NCBI RefSeq assembly: GCF_025698545.1
Contig: NC_068576.1
Coordinates: 689,501 to 753,500, forward strand
DNA: 64,000 nucleotides
Direction of reading: 5' to 3'
Origin: Gossypium raimondii
Lineage: Eukaryota > Streptophyta > Magnoliopsida > Malvales > Malvaceae
The notes under the pieces are model-generated. The model was not told where the DNA came from. It did no database searches and saw nothing but the letters and a program-made list of their open reading frames with translations. Below, in pieces: positions 46,912-58,860 of this stretch. Each line of letters opens with the position of its first letter. The stretch's first letter is position 1. Both the position numbers and the translations under genes were made by a program.

Positions 46912-47195
46912 GAGGTGATCGGGCCGGCCTGGCCCGATAGCCCGTCTGAAAAATGAGAGGGTTCGGGTAAAAATATAGGCCCGAAATATGGGTAAAAATT
47001 TTATGGCCCGGGCCCGGCCCTAATTATATATTAAAAATATATTTTTTTTATTTTTAATCAAATATATATTATATATATTAAATATATATATTTAATATGA
47101 GCCTGGCCGGGCCGGGCTCAAGCTTAGCAATTTTATCTCGGGACAGGCTTGGACAAATTTTTAGGCCTATATTTCGGGCTGGGCCAGGCCGAGCC
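46912..47195. mobile_element. GGGCC-rich MITE, decayed copy
   Basis: GC-rich arms ('cgggccggcctggcccg' and 'gggctgggccaggccgag') flank an AT-rich centre. 'aaaatataggcccgaaatat' pairs with 'ggcctatatttcggg'. The layout matches the intact element at 62380-62782, but the terminal repeats are too eroded to define. Confidence 0.6.
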
Positions 47196-47929
47196 TAGAA
47201 AATGAGTCTAAAAAGTGATAATCAATTTAAAATAATAAGTGGAGTTTAATATGGATACAAAGTTTAATTACATAATAAACTATGGGAAAATATTTGGTAT
47301 TCCGACGATGAAATTTTTAGATTCTATAAACAAGTGTCCTATAAGAGTATAGTGAAAAAATTGAAAAAGAGAGACATATCAATTTTTTAATAATGCTTGT
47401 GAAAAAAAAATACAATGTCAGTCTACCAAATACTAACCTATAAATTATTACTTTAATGTCAATTTAGTAATATACTAAGCGCTAAAAGATATTTTTAATT
47501 ATTTCAAAATTTTCTATGAAATCTTACTTTTTTTTTAGGTAAATTCTTTAATCCATTTAATGAATAGAACCATACAATTCAGAGAGAAAATAATAGCAAA
47601 CACTCATCGTAGATGATGAATAGCAAGCTCCATCAACACGACAAAGGCTTTAGTCTCAGCATCAATAGAAAATTATAACACTTTGACAATTGACTTTGTC
47701 ACAACTCAAGCACGGCATATCTGGAGTGATTGAAAGCACTTAATACAATAAGGAAATCAACCCCGAATGGTCCAAAGAATCGAGCAAAAATCGACAAAAG
47801 AATCGAGTATTCACCAAACTAGAGAAGACGACAACAAAATCATCCTTAAAATCACTTGTAAAACTAAGATTACATGCATAAGTAAGACTAAAAAACGTGC
47901 TACAAAAGTAAACAAATATAAAATCTTAC

Positions 47930-47976
<47 letters not shown>

Positions 47977-48929
47977 TATTTCTCATTATAGTATCAAATT
48001 GGTAAATGTATTATGGAGACCTTTGTACTAGGAGTCGTATTGCATTTTGTCCTCTCCACTCAAAAAATTGGTAAATTAGTCTCTAAACATTAGATTAAAG
48101 AGCAAATTGGTCATTCTTTTAAAATTTTATCTATTTTTCTGTTAAATTAATCTTTATAGCATCAAATTGCTAACAGTAAAATTGATGAAATTTTACTAGA
48201 AATGACCAATTTGCTTTAATATAATGTAAAAAGACTAATTTATCAATTTTATTTTATATAAAAAAATAAAATATAATCTGACTCTTAATATAAAGACCTC
48301 AACGGTACTTTTACCGTATCAAATTCTACATAGAAGTGACAAAATGAGCGGAAAAGCTCAGAACATAGCATGAGTCAGCCCATCATGGGTGGTGCTGGTT
48401 CAAGATTTGTTGTTGATCCCAGGGGCCAACATGCCATGAATTTCATGGGCAAAGGAATCACCTATTATATCTATTCATGTGTTGGATCAAGTCACCCTCT
48501 CTTTTTTAATTGGTTAAAATAGGCTGCAGGCCCCTATATTCTTCAATAATTTGGAATTTAGTATGTTTACTTTTATTTTAAAGAATTTAGTCTCTTTACT
48601 TTTAAGATTTAAAAATACAAGTCCAATTATTAGCACAGTTAGAATTCTTCTATTAAATTCAAGTTCATTACAATCTCATTTTTTTTGTCGCATGCCTACC
48701 AACCAATAAATTTAACAGAAAAATAGCTTAATTTAAAATTTTAATATTTATAATTACATTTTAAGGACTAAATCTCAACTTCTATAAAATTACAATGTAT
48801 TTTGACCAATAATTTAAAACGAAAGAAGAGGAAAAAAATGACATCCTTGTGATGTTAAAATACCCATTGTTTAAAGGCATAATGTCAAATTTAGCTATCA
48901 ACATTTATATCTTTTTCCAATTTAACCCA
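47196..48929. other. Intergenic; (TA)n and TIR-type repeats
   Basis: A (TA)n tract lies at 47933-47971. TIR-type blocks flank it ('aaattggtaaatgtattatg' to 'acggtacttttaccg' at 48315, and 48540-48850). No gene is seen. Confidence 0.4.
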
Positions 48930-49110
48930 ATTCTACAAGAAATTGGAGAAACGTCACGAATTCAAAACCATATTTCAACCGCGCTTTCTAGAAAAATGTA
49001 AAATAAAGATAAATGTCACAGGAAAATGAACTTTCAGTGACGTGTTAAGTGACCTTTTGTGACGCTTTTGGATTTTTTGTGACATTTCGAAAATGTCACT
49101 GGTGTTAAAA
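48930..49110. mobile_element. Possible CACTA (EnSpm) terminus with subterminal GTGAC repeats
   Basis: CTACAAGAAAT (48933-48943) resembles the CACTACAAGAAA terminus of CACTA elements. It is followed by GTCAC/GTGAC units at 49015, 49037, 49049, 49059, 49079 and 49095; the last two form the near-perfect palindrome GTGACATTTCGAAAATGTCAC less its final base at 49079-49099. CACTA ends characteristically carry such subterminal arrays. No transposase and no opposite terminus is seen. Confidence 0.4.
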
Positions 49111-50459
49111 TTTTTTTGTAATTAATTTTTTAAAAATTCTAACATATAGTTATAACATTAAACTTTTATATTAATATTAATTAAATTTGATCATAAACTT
49201 TTTAAAAAAGTTAAATTATTTTTAATGGAAATATTAAATTTTTAAACATGAAAGTTTCCATGATTATCGATATGTGCTTCATGCTAATTTTTTCCAGAGT
49301 TTTTATATTTTTTGAATTTTGAATATTATTTTTAATATTTTTATAATTTTAAATTATCTATTGGCATGACATATAAAACAAATAGTACCTAGTCAGCATG
49401 AAGTACATGTGCACTGCCATGCCAACATTATTAAAAAATTAATGTTTTAGTTAACATTTCTATTAAAAAAAAGTGATTCGATACTTTTTAAAAAACTAAT
49501 GACTAAATTTAACTAAAAATAAATAAATTATCAAAAGATATAAACATTGAGAGCTAGATTTTCTATTATGACTTGATTAAATGAAATCCATATCGAATAA
49601 AATCTGAAATTTAATTTCGGTCACGTGTAGCGTGCCTTGTCGTGAGTGAGGTCAAATCGACATGCTGGCCGGGCACCTATCATTGCCGGCCGTGACAAAC
49701 CAGTTCAGTCTCAGTGTCTACGTACACGATACACCATGAACTGCATGCACACGAAGCAAGCCACGTTTGTGGTTTTACACTTTACATTTTGCAACCGTCG
49801 TCTTCGAAAGGGAGATGATTGATAACATTCCGTATGCCGGGGGTCCACCGGAGGTGACAAAACAACAAAGAAATTAAGTAGGGTATGATTAATTTATCAT
49901 GTGATGAAAATGGCCTTGAAATATTTATCCATGTTGTAGGACAGATTCTATCTTCACTATATTACAAGTATGGACCTCACATGTTTTCCCCATTGGATTT
50001 GTAACCAACAAAATTAGTCTTTTACACCAGTTTTGCTTCATGTAATATCAATGGAGAACTCTACAATTAGATTACATTGTAAGCTTAATAAAAGGGGTAC
50101 AAAAGGCTTCAAACTATTCTGTTATGCACAAAAGATTCAAATAGAAAATTCTTCATAATGTTGTCGATCAATTCCCCAACAATCAAATGTATTGTCCCTC
50201 AAATGGTACTATGATTGCAAGTAAGTGGCTTATATGCCTCAGGTGCTCCCGACTTTGTGAATTAGGCACACTTGTCATGGACCGCAGATCAAAGCCCGTG
50301 GTCATTGCACACAGAATGTCCCATAAAAGTCAGTTTATTAAATGAGGCTCATCTGACCCAAATTAACTAGTCTGACTCGTGGAACCCATGAAGAAGCCTA
50401 TCTATTTGAAGTTTTGGTGGCTCAGTGAAACATCCAAGTAAAACTAGAATTGTCAAAGT
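49111..50459. other. Intergenic, partly low-copy looking, no gene seen
   Basis: 49620-49900 and 50160-50440 are less AT-rich and not obviously repetitive, but all frames are short. Nothing could be assigned. Confidence 0.35.
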
Positions 50460-50780
50460 AAATAGTATACATCTTAAAGGAATAAGATTATATAGAGTTT
50501 AAATCTCTTAGGACTCTTAATTGTAGATAGGCTCTATATTGACCGTTGATGTAACTTAAACAATACCGTTAGTTTTAAGAGAGCTCAACTATAAATAGAA
50601 GCCTTCCTCGTCATTTGTATTCATTTATAGTAATTGAATACTATTGATAACATTTACTCAAACACTTGGTGTGCAATTTTTTTCTGTGGCTTTTTGTTTC
50701 TTCGTAGTTTCTTTTATCTTTCGAGTTTGCTTCGGTGCCTTAAAAAATTCCTGCAAGAATTCTCATTTTCCAAGAATAGG
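50460..50780 (+). mobile_element. LTR fragment with TATA box
   Basis: 'gaccgttgatgtaact' and 'gagctcaactataaatagaa' closely resemble 770-830 of the solo LTR at 532-2573, including TATAAATA. The sequence after it ('ctattgataacatttactca') also matches. It is an old U3/R fragment of a related LTR; borders are not defined. Confidence 0.5.
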
Positions 50781-51074
50781 CTAACTTAGACAAGATTTAA
50801 ACTCAAGAAATCGCCTAAAACTGCAAGTAAATATGTAACCCATGAGACTGAAATTTTGTCATTGCATAAACAAAATATAATAGATATTATGGTAGATTGT
50901 TTACAGCTGAAATGGGTGGCAAAATGAACAATCAGAAAATAAGGGTGAGGGGTTCTAAGAGAAAAAAAGGTCTAACTTTTCCTTCAGTCCCTATACTCTT
51001 TAGATTTTAGAAATTTAATCATTTTACTTATATTCAAAAATTAAAATGCAATCGATAAAATTATTAATTGACTT

Positions 51075-51840
51075 TGTTGAAACCGTTTTTTGAAAAACAA
51101 AAATTTGGTTGTCGACTTTAAAAATAAAACCGGAGTCACCACCGATCCTTTATTAAGGTGTGATCGGCTCACCTTAAAAATTATTTTGGTCTACGAATTT
51201 TGAGAAAATGAGTTCGAGTCGATTCATACGAGGAAGGGTTAGCACCCTCGTAACGCCCAAAATCGGTACCAAATTGATTATTTGATGTCTTAGTGTCGAA
51301 GGTTAAAAAAGATTTTAAAATCAACTCAAACAATGGAATTTGTAAAAGGATAATCAATTGCTCAAGTCATGTAAAGAAATCGAGTCTCAATACGTTAGGG
51401 TACAATTCTTCATAATCCTCGAACTTTGAATATCACTTCATTTTGAGAAAATAACATGCCACGCCCAATACGTTAGGATACAACAAGTTAAGTTCCCAAA
51501 AATGATTTTTATTCTCATGCATTTTGAATAAAGAATATTCTCGGTTATTTAGGATTAGCAAAGAAAATCGGAACCCAATACGTTAGGGCTCGATTTCCTC
51601 GAAAATCTCAAACTTTGAATATTGCTTTTATTCAAAAAAAAATCTTGAATCAAGAGAAAATGATTTTGATATACCGACGAAACCAAAATATAACTTCTTG
51701 TTTAAAAAGAAATGACATAATGTTAATATACAACATGGAACACATACCTTAATTTTAAATTATATACGTATATGTATTATGAAATGTCAATGCATATATA
51801 TACATGTATGCAAAAGTTATGGAAATAAAAGAATAATAAA

Positions 51841-51871
<31 letters not shown>

Positions 51872-54800
51872 GTACATGTATTTACAAAATATGTACATAT
51901 ATTTATAAAAAATAAAAGAATAAAAATGTATTTAGATTTATACAGATATATAAATTGTTAAATATATAAAAAATATGAAAATATGTATATACAAAAAATG
52001 TATGTATATAGGTATATATATGTACCTAAAAATTATGAAAATAAGATAAAAATAAAAGTATGTATATGTGTATATATTTACAAAATAAAAAATGTATAAG
52101 TATGTATTGGAAGATCGTGAAAATACGTATATGCATATATATAAAGTATAAAGTTTAAAAAAAAGGAAAGTAAAATAAAAAATATAAAAAAATATAAAAA
52201 AAAGTATGTATGTATAAAATATAATGTATGTGAAGGTTAAAAAAAAATTAAAACGCATGAATGAAAATGTATGTGTCGAAACCGTTTTTTTGAAAACAAA
52301 AATTTGGTTGTCGACTTTAAAAACGAAAATGAGAGTCGCCACCGATCATTTATTAAGGTGTGATCAGCGCACCTTAAAAATAATTTTGGTCTGCGGAATT
52401 TGAGAAAAACAGGTTCAGGAGTCAGTTACGTACGAGGAAGGATTAGCACCCTCGTAACGCCCAAAATTTGTACCAAATTGATTTTATTTATGCCTTGGTG
52501 TCGAAAACTTGAAAAGATTTTAAAAGGAAACTTTTTTTTTTTTATTTCATGAATGAATTAAAATGATAAGACATTCTTATTTCAAAGAAATAAAACACCA
52601 CACCCAGTAAGTTAGGGCACAATGTTTCTAAATCTTCAAAATGCCCGAATATTGCCTTTTGCTTTTGAAAATTCTTATTTCGAGAAGTCAAAATATCAGG
52701 ACCAGTAAGTTAGGACCCAACATTTTTGAACTCCAAGAATAAGCTTTTATTTTTGCGAATTTAGTGTAAAATGAATACTTAGCGTTCTAAATTCATCGAA
52801 GAATAATCGCAATCCAGTAAGTTAGGACACGGTCTTTCTTGAGAATCATGAACGCCAAATACTTTGAAAACTTATGAAATATGATGATTTTAATGTTTTG
52901 ACAAGACCAAAATATATTTCTCGAAAGGTATGTTAAAAGTTAATGTATAATATGAAACAAACTTTAATTTGAGACCAATATGAATGAATATTTACAAATT
53001 TATATATAAATACGATATACAAATAAATTTGCAAACAAAAAGAAGGAATGAAATACGTCAAACCAAAAACTAATAAAAATGCATGTATATATGTATATGA
53101 AAATCATGAAAATAAAATAAAGATAAAAAATGTATATATTTACAAAATAAAAGAAATGTATAAGTATATATATAAAATATAAAGTATATAAAAGTTTTAA
53201 AAATATAAAAAAATATATATATATATATATATATATAAACGTATGAATAAAAGATATGCATGTATTCATAAAAGCTTAAAATATATATATTAAAAAAATG
53301 CATATATATATATATATATATTATGTAAAAACCATGCGTGTATGAATATAGAAATAATGATAATAACCATAATAATAAATAATATAATAATAAATAATGA
53401 TATAATGATAAATATTTAAAAAAAAACTAAAATGGACTAAATTGAATTAAAAACGAAAAGATGGGGCAGATTCGAAGCAAATTAAAGACAGGACCACATT
53501 GAATGCGCGCACAACAGTGGAGGACCAAAAGGGAAATTATTCCCGCCTTCCAAAACGCTGCGCAGCAATGGGCCAAAATGGAACAAAAACAAAACATGCG
53601 GAAAATTTACAAGAAATCAGAAATTCAATTTAGACGCACTGCAAGAATAGGGGACCGAGCGCGCAAATAGACTATTTAAGGTCAGACGCACGGATTCCCC
53701 TTTTCCAAACAGCACCGTTTCGTCTTTGCTTTAAAGTTTTAAAAAACAAAATTAAAACTAAAATAAAGTTCCAGATTCTTTCCTTCCTGAAAGAAAATTT
53801 TTCTAGGGTTCTCTCAACCCTTTGAGCGCCGTCGCTCCCCTTTGCACCAAGGCTCCGATTGCGACGGAGATGGCCACGACTCGGCGGGTTCGACGCAAAG
53901 GTAAGTTTTTTCCTTCCTTTTCTTTGTTATTTTACGAAATAATAATGAAAAAAGAAAAAAAAACGTTTGCAAATAAAATGGACACTGCCAAATAAAATAA
54001 AAAACCACCTTTGAAAAAAAGGTTCTAAATCTGTCTTTTCTCCGTGCTTTTTTCGTATATTTTACACTGAAATCCCCCCTATTGAGTACATGGAATAGGG
54101 TTTTTATAGCCTAAAAATAATAGAAAGAAGAAGAAAAAAAAACTATTCTCTATTCGAAATCTGTTATTTTCCTTCTTTTTCGTTGCTATTTTTCCTGTTT
54201 GTTGCTTTTTTGGGTTGTTTGTAGGTGCGTGCTTGGAGGTGTGTGCGAGATTCGCGGCGGGCGGCGCGATCTGCGAAGTGCAAGGGGGACTGCTGGGCGT
54301 GGGAGCCAGGCACGTAGGGGTGGTTCTTGACTTGCTGACAGCAGAGAGCTCTTAGGGTTTCTGCTATATTGTTTTTGTGGGCTAGGTTTAGTTTGTTGGG
54401 TCTATTGGGCTGTTTGGGTATTGGGTTTGTAAAAAAAATTGGGCCTTTATTTTTTGCATGCGGGCCCGGGTAGATTGGGCTTATTACAGTATGCATACAT
54501 GTTCTAAAGCTTAAGAACGCATATATATTATATAAAGAAATATGTATATATATACTATATAAAAATGCATGTATAAGTTTAGAAATAATTATAAAAAATG
54601 ATAGTAAATAATATGATAATAATAAATAATGGTATAATGATAATAGCATAAAAAATAATAAAAATAACTGAAAAAATGGACTCAATTGAACTAAAACGGA
54701 AAAAAGTGGGGCAGATTTGAAATAGATTAAAAAAGACCAACATGAATGCGCAAGCAATAATGGAGGACCAAAAGGGAAATTATTCCCACCTTCCAAAACG

Positions 54801-55784
54801 CTACGCAGCGAGGGACCAAGTTGAAACAGAAATGAAATTCGCGGCTAATTTTTAAAAAAACAAAATGAGTTTAATTGAAACGCATCACAAAAAGTAGGGG
54901 CTAAATGCGTAAATTTCCCATTCAAGGCCAGAATGCGCGGATCCTCCCCTCCGGGTCGGGTCACCGCGCGGGTCATTCCTAGATAAAACGGTGCTGTTTT
55001 GTAGTTTCAATAAAAACAAAATTTTTCCTTTAAAAAAAATTTGATAGCTCATTTTAAAACAAAAAAAAAAAGAATGCTACCCCTTTTGCTCTGCTAGGGT
55101 TTCGACCCTAGCATCCTTGCGCCGCCGTTCATCAGCCTCCCCACTCAAAGCTCCGATGACGGCGGAGATGGTGGTGGCACGACGACCTCGGCGAACAGGT
55201 AAGTGTTTTTCCCTTCTTTTCTTTGTTGTTTTAGGTAAAATAAAATGAAAAAATAAAAGAAAATAAAAGAAATATATAAACAAAAAGAAACGATGAACAC
55301 TTCAAAGTAAAAACAAAACCTTCGAAAAAAACAAATCTCCTCTGTATTTCTCCCTATTTTCGTATTTCTTTACACTGAATTCCCCCCTTTACACTGAATC
55401 CTCACGGCTTTTAAATAGCCGAAAATAACAAAAAATCATATCTCCCCTTCAATATTAGTTGCGATTTTTGCTACTACTCTGCTATTGCTGCGCCATATGC
55501 CTCTTTTCCACAGGTTTGGTGGCTGTTGAGTGCGTGCGATGGGGGAGGAGTGACAAGCGTGACGCGCGGGAGCGACGGGCGCGATGTGCAGAGCTTGCGG
55601 AGGGGTGGTGCGCAGGGTGATGCGGCGCTGGGGCCAAAGCTGCTAGGGTTTCTGAAAATTTTTTGTTTGGGTTAATGTTAGGGTCAATTAATTGGGCCTG
55701 CTATTGTAATAATGGTTGGGTATTTATTTTTTATTTGCATTTGGTTTTATTATTGGTAGGGCCGGGCAAAAATTGGGCCCTACA
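51075..55784 (-). mobile_element. Outer solo LTR, gypsy-like
   Basis: On the plus strand it runs from TGTTGAAACC to GGGCCCTACA. A perfect 5-base duplication GACTT flanks it (51070-51074, 55785-55789). A TATA-like TATTTAAAAG on the minus strand near 55408-55418 gives minus orientation. Without the nested insert and its duplicated site the LTR is about 2490 bases. It shares the U5 sequence 'agcaccctcgtaacgccc' with the LTR at 532-2573. Core repeats of CCAATACGTTAGG type lie at 51387, 51465 and 51575. No internal region remains. Confidence 0.88.
52274..54488 (-). mobile_element. Nested solo LTR of the same broad family
   Basis: It runs from TGTCGAAACC to TTATTACA on the plus strand, 2215 bases, with a perfect duplication GTATG (52269-52273, 54489-54493). 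TATAAAAA on the minus strand at 54101-54108 sets its orientation. The segment 53430-53600 matches 54670-54840 of the outer LTR ('ggaccaaaagggaaattatt'), confirming that the two LTRs are related. Its core repeats read CCAGTAAGTTAGG (52604, 52702, 52814). Confidence 0.88.
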
Positions 55785-56031
55785 GACTTTTTTTTGACAC
55801 ATATTAATTGACTTTTGTTAAATTTGAGTGAATAGGATTTTAATTTTTAAATTAGACAATTGAATATTAAATTACTGTATATTCAAATTTAACTGAAATT
55901 CATTAATAGGGTTATCAATTGGATTTTAATTTTCAAATTCGACAAATAGAGTAACTAAATTCATGAAATTAAAAGTATAAGGACTAGATTTCAAAAGTTC
56001 AAAGTATATGGACCAGATGTAGAATTAAACC

Positions 56032-57749
56032 AGAAGAATACGCAACGGACCAACTGTCCAATATAAATTTTGCTAAAGTTCCTATCGAGCATGAACTCGG
56101 TAGCCCTGCTGCCCTCTATTGAAATGCAGCGTGGACCGGCCCAACAAAGTCCGGTTTTGAACACCCGAACAATGCTAAACCGGTTAACTAGGCATCGGTG
56201 GACCCATATTCCATAGGGTGGTGGTGGGTTGCATTTAGACATGTTATGATGGTGGAGTCCATATTCGATTTTCCACTTGCCACCTGTCCCGACAGGAAAT
56301 TGCGTTTACGCGCACCAGATATTGTCTTCGTCCCACATGACTGCTTCTAGTTCTGGTTATGGGACTTTCTCCCGTTAAACGCGTCTTCATTAATTTATCT
56401 CATTTTTACAAAAAATAGGTTTTATTGATATTATTTTTTACAAATATAGATAATATATATATTTTAAAAATAACATTATAAAATAAAATCAATTATAAAT
56501 TAAACAAAAATATTTTCAGAATGAAGACACCAGATTCCAGTTTTTTTATTTCAATATTATAAAAAATAAAAATATTATTTTGAATAATAATTCAGATAAA
56601 TTAAAATCGTCAATCATTGATTCCTGTGCAATGTAATAGAAACAAGTAGGGAGCCAAACACAAAATATCTGTGAATATTATATTATAACGGTTTCAGTGT
56701 CTAATTATTTGTCAATTTGTTGTCTTAATTTTCTTTGTAATGTGAAGTTGACTCGTGTAGGTCAAACATTTAAAAGCTGTTTATTAAGTAAATAATGCAT
56801 TTTAACGATATTCAAATTCATCTTCGTATCATTTTGTCTTAATATTTAAGAGAATGTAAGTTTGAATATGGTTAATTAAACGTATATTATCTTTCAATTT
56901 AAGGGTTTGTGAGGTTATGAGTAATAGTAGAAATTGCATACAAATGTATTTAATAATCATGTTTTACAATTACGTGTGCAAAGTTGAGGATTTGAGTCCT
57001 TAAGTGTCTAAATTTGATTCACATTCCGTGTAAATCATTTGTGAATTCTATTCAAATTTATTCTGGCTTAGATCATATTGTTAGAAATTGTGTGACTCGA
57101 ATCCCGTCACTTGTTAAAAAAATAAATACATTCATAGGAAGAATCAATGTGATATAGTGATTATAGGTTAGCCAATATGTGTAGCAAAAGAAAATTTCAA
57201 AAAAAAAATCAAAACGAGTAGAAAAAGTATGTGAAAAACAAAATCATTGTGGGTGAGATGTATGAAAAAGATCAAAAAGTGATGAAGTCACAAAAGTGGA
57301 AAAACTCAGTCATTGATGAACAAAAACTCGTGAGCTAGCCGTAATTGCTATATTATGTTGTAACTTCCTATGTGGAGAAATAATGAAGGTGAGAGAAAGA
57401 GAAATAATGCAGCGAGTGGGCAAGGATTACTAAGGGGGAAGAATAAGGAACAATACGATGTGTCAAACTATTTTCGTGCTTGAAACTATTTTGATGCTTC
57501 CTGTTCTTGAATTTCATACCTGTCCTAAGCCTCAAAATGTTACAAATCGAAAAGTCCTATGTGATCTAGGTAGACTTATTCATGAATTAACATCATATTA
57601 AGTAATTACATTTACAACTATTTGTATTCTACTAAGATAATCAAATTACCTTTATAATTTGTTGATGGATGCATATGTTTGAAAACCTTAATGCTTGTAT
57701 ACTTTATAATATGCTGAACTTAGGTGTTTGATATTGAAAGTGGTAAGTT
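56032..57749. other. Intergenic, no gene seen
   Basis: 56040-56370 is GC-richer and could be a remnant of low-copy DNA, but frames are short and match nothing recognised. The remainder is AT-rich. Confidence 0.35.
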
Positions 57750-58430
57750 GTTTATATATCATGCCAAGATTATGTGTCAACATGAAAATGCCTAGTTATG
57801 TACGACTGTAGGAAGTCATTTAGGTGGGAATTAACCCAAAATTGGTATGACCTATCCGTGAACATCTTAGCCCTGAATCGGTCTAGACTATGAGGTCAAG
57901 AGATAAGTAGTTCTTGCTGACTCATTAGTTTAGTGGAAGATCGAGAGATCTTACTAGGGTAACAACTAGTTGATTGAGTAGACACCCAAAATAGAAGCGA
58001 GCTAATTACCCATGTTTAGATTTGATTAAGTTAGAATTCATTTATCTAAAGCTCCCTTTATTTTTGCTATTTTTGTTTCTTTATTTATCAAAACCAAAAA
58101 TTCTTATTTATGTTTATTCGTAATATAATTTATTTAAAGTACTAATTAGATTTATTTGCGTTTAGGTTAAAGTTAATTTAGTATTCGTCTCCCATGGGTA
58201 CAATCCTCGGAGTACTTACCTACTTCGTTGTAACTATATTACAACCCGACCCGTATACTTGTGGACGCTACCTCAATTCTATTTATTTAGTTGTAATATT
58301 ACACTCTAAACATTAGTACGTTCGGAGGTGGTCACATGACATATTTTGTGTTTATTTGTAAGAATACAATTGACATGATCTTTATATGAATATATTCTTG
58401 CATCAATCTTTATTCTCCTTAAACCTCAAA
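57750..58430 (+). mobile_element. Degenerate retrotransposon untranslated-region fragment
   Basis: 'gtctcccatgggtacaatcc' followed by 'cggagtacttacctacttcg' and 'gtatacttgtggacgctacc' resembles the conserved stretch before gag in Athila-type or other gypsy elements of plants. No coding part is seen. Assignment from memory. Confidence 0.4.
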
Positions 58431-58550
58431 TGTTTAAAAAAAACACTTTAAAATTGGTGTATTTTTTCTATGCTTTTATTGCTTTTAATATACCAAAAAA
58501 GGATGAAATTTGCATGTGCATAAGTTTTACATATGTTTATCTTTTCCTTA

Positions 58551-58860
58551 GAAAAGAGATTATATAAAACTGTGATTCAATGTCATCCTTATCTCTTTTC
58601 AATAGGAGAATGATAAATTAGATTTTTCTTCCTGATTTTTAGTATCTTCCTCCTAAAAAATTTCAAATTCAACAAAAAATACTAAAAATCAGAGGGGAAT
58701 CTGATTTGTCGTTCTCTTATTGGAAATAGATATAGATGACGTGGAATTAAAGTTTCATACAATCCTTTCTCAACATCAAGAGAAAAAATCTCATTTGTCA
58801 TTCTCCTATTGGAAATGGATAGGGATGACGTGGAATCACAGTTTCATACAATCCTTTCTC
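58551..58860. mobile_element. MITE with duplicated right terminus
   Basis: The left end GAAAAGAGATTATATAAAAC and following 'tgtgattcaatgtcatcc' are matched inverted by two right ends: 58700-58771 and 58793-58860 ('gggatgacgtggaatcacag', 'tttcatacaatcctttctc'). The two right ends are a direct repeat of about 70 bases. There is no coding capacity. Confidence 0.6.

Larger units (their letters stand above)
50969..56031. mobile_element. TIR element split by nested solo LTRs
   Basis: The left fragment (50969-51074, 'ggtctaacttttccttcag', 'ccctatactctttag') resumes at 55790 and closes with 'agtataaggactagattt' and 'ccagatgtagaattaaacc' by 56031. The two ends are inverted matches. The element is of the same general type as those at 229, 17487 and 18505. 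Confidence 0.5.

Noticed and set aside
51938-55283. Several minus-strand frames, the longest 210 residues at 54164-54796
   Set aside because: They lie wholly within the solo LTRs and have low-complexity or Phe/Tyr-rich composition. No gag, protease, RT or integrase motif is present.
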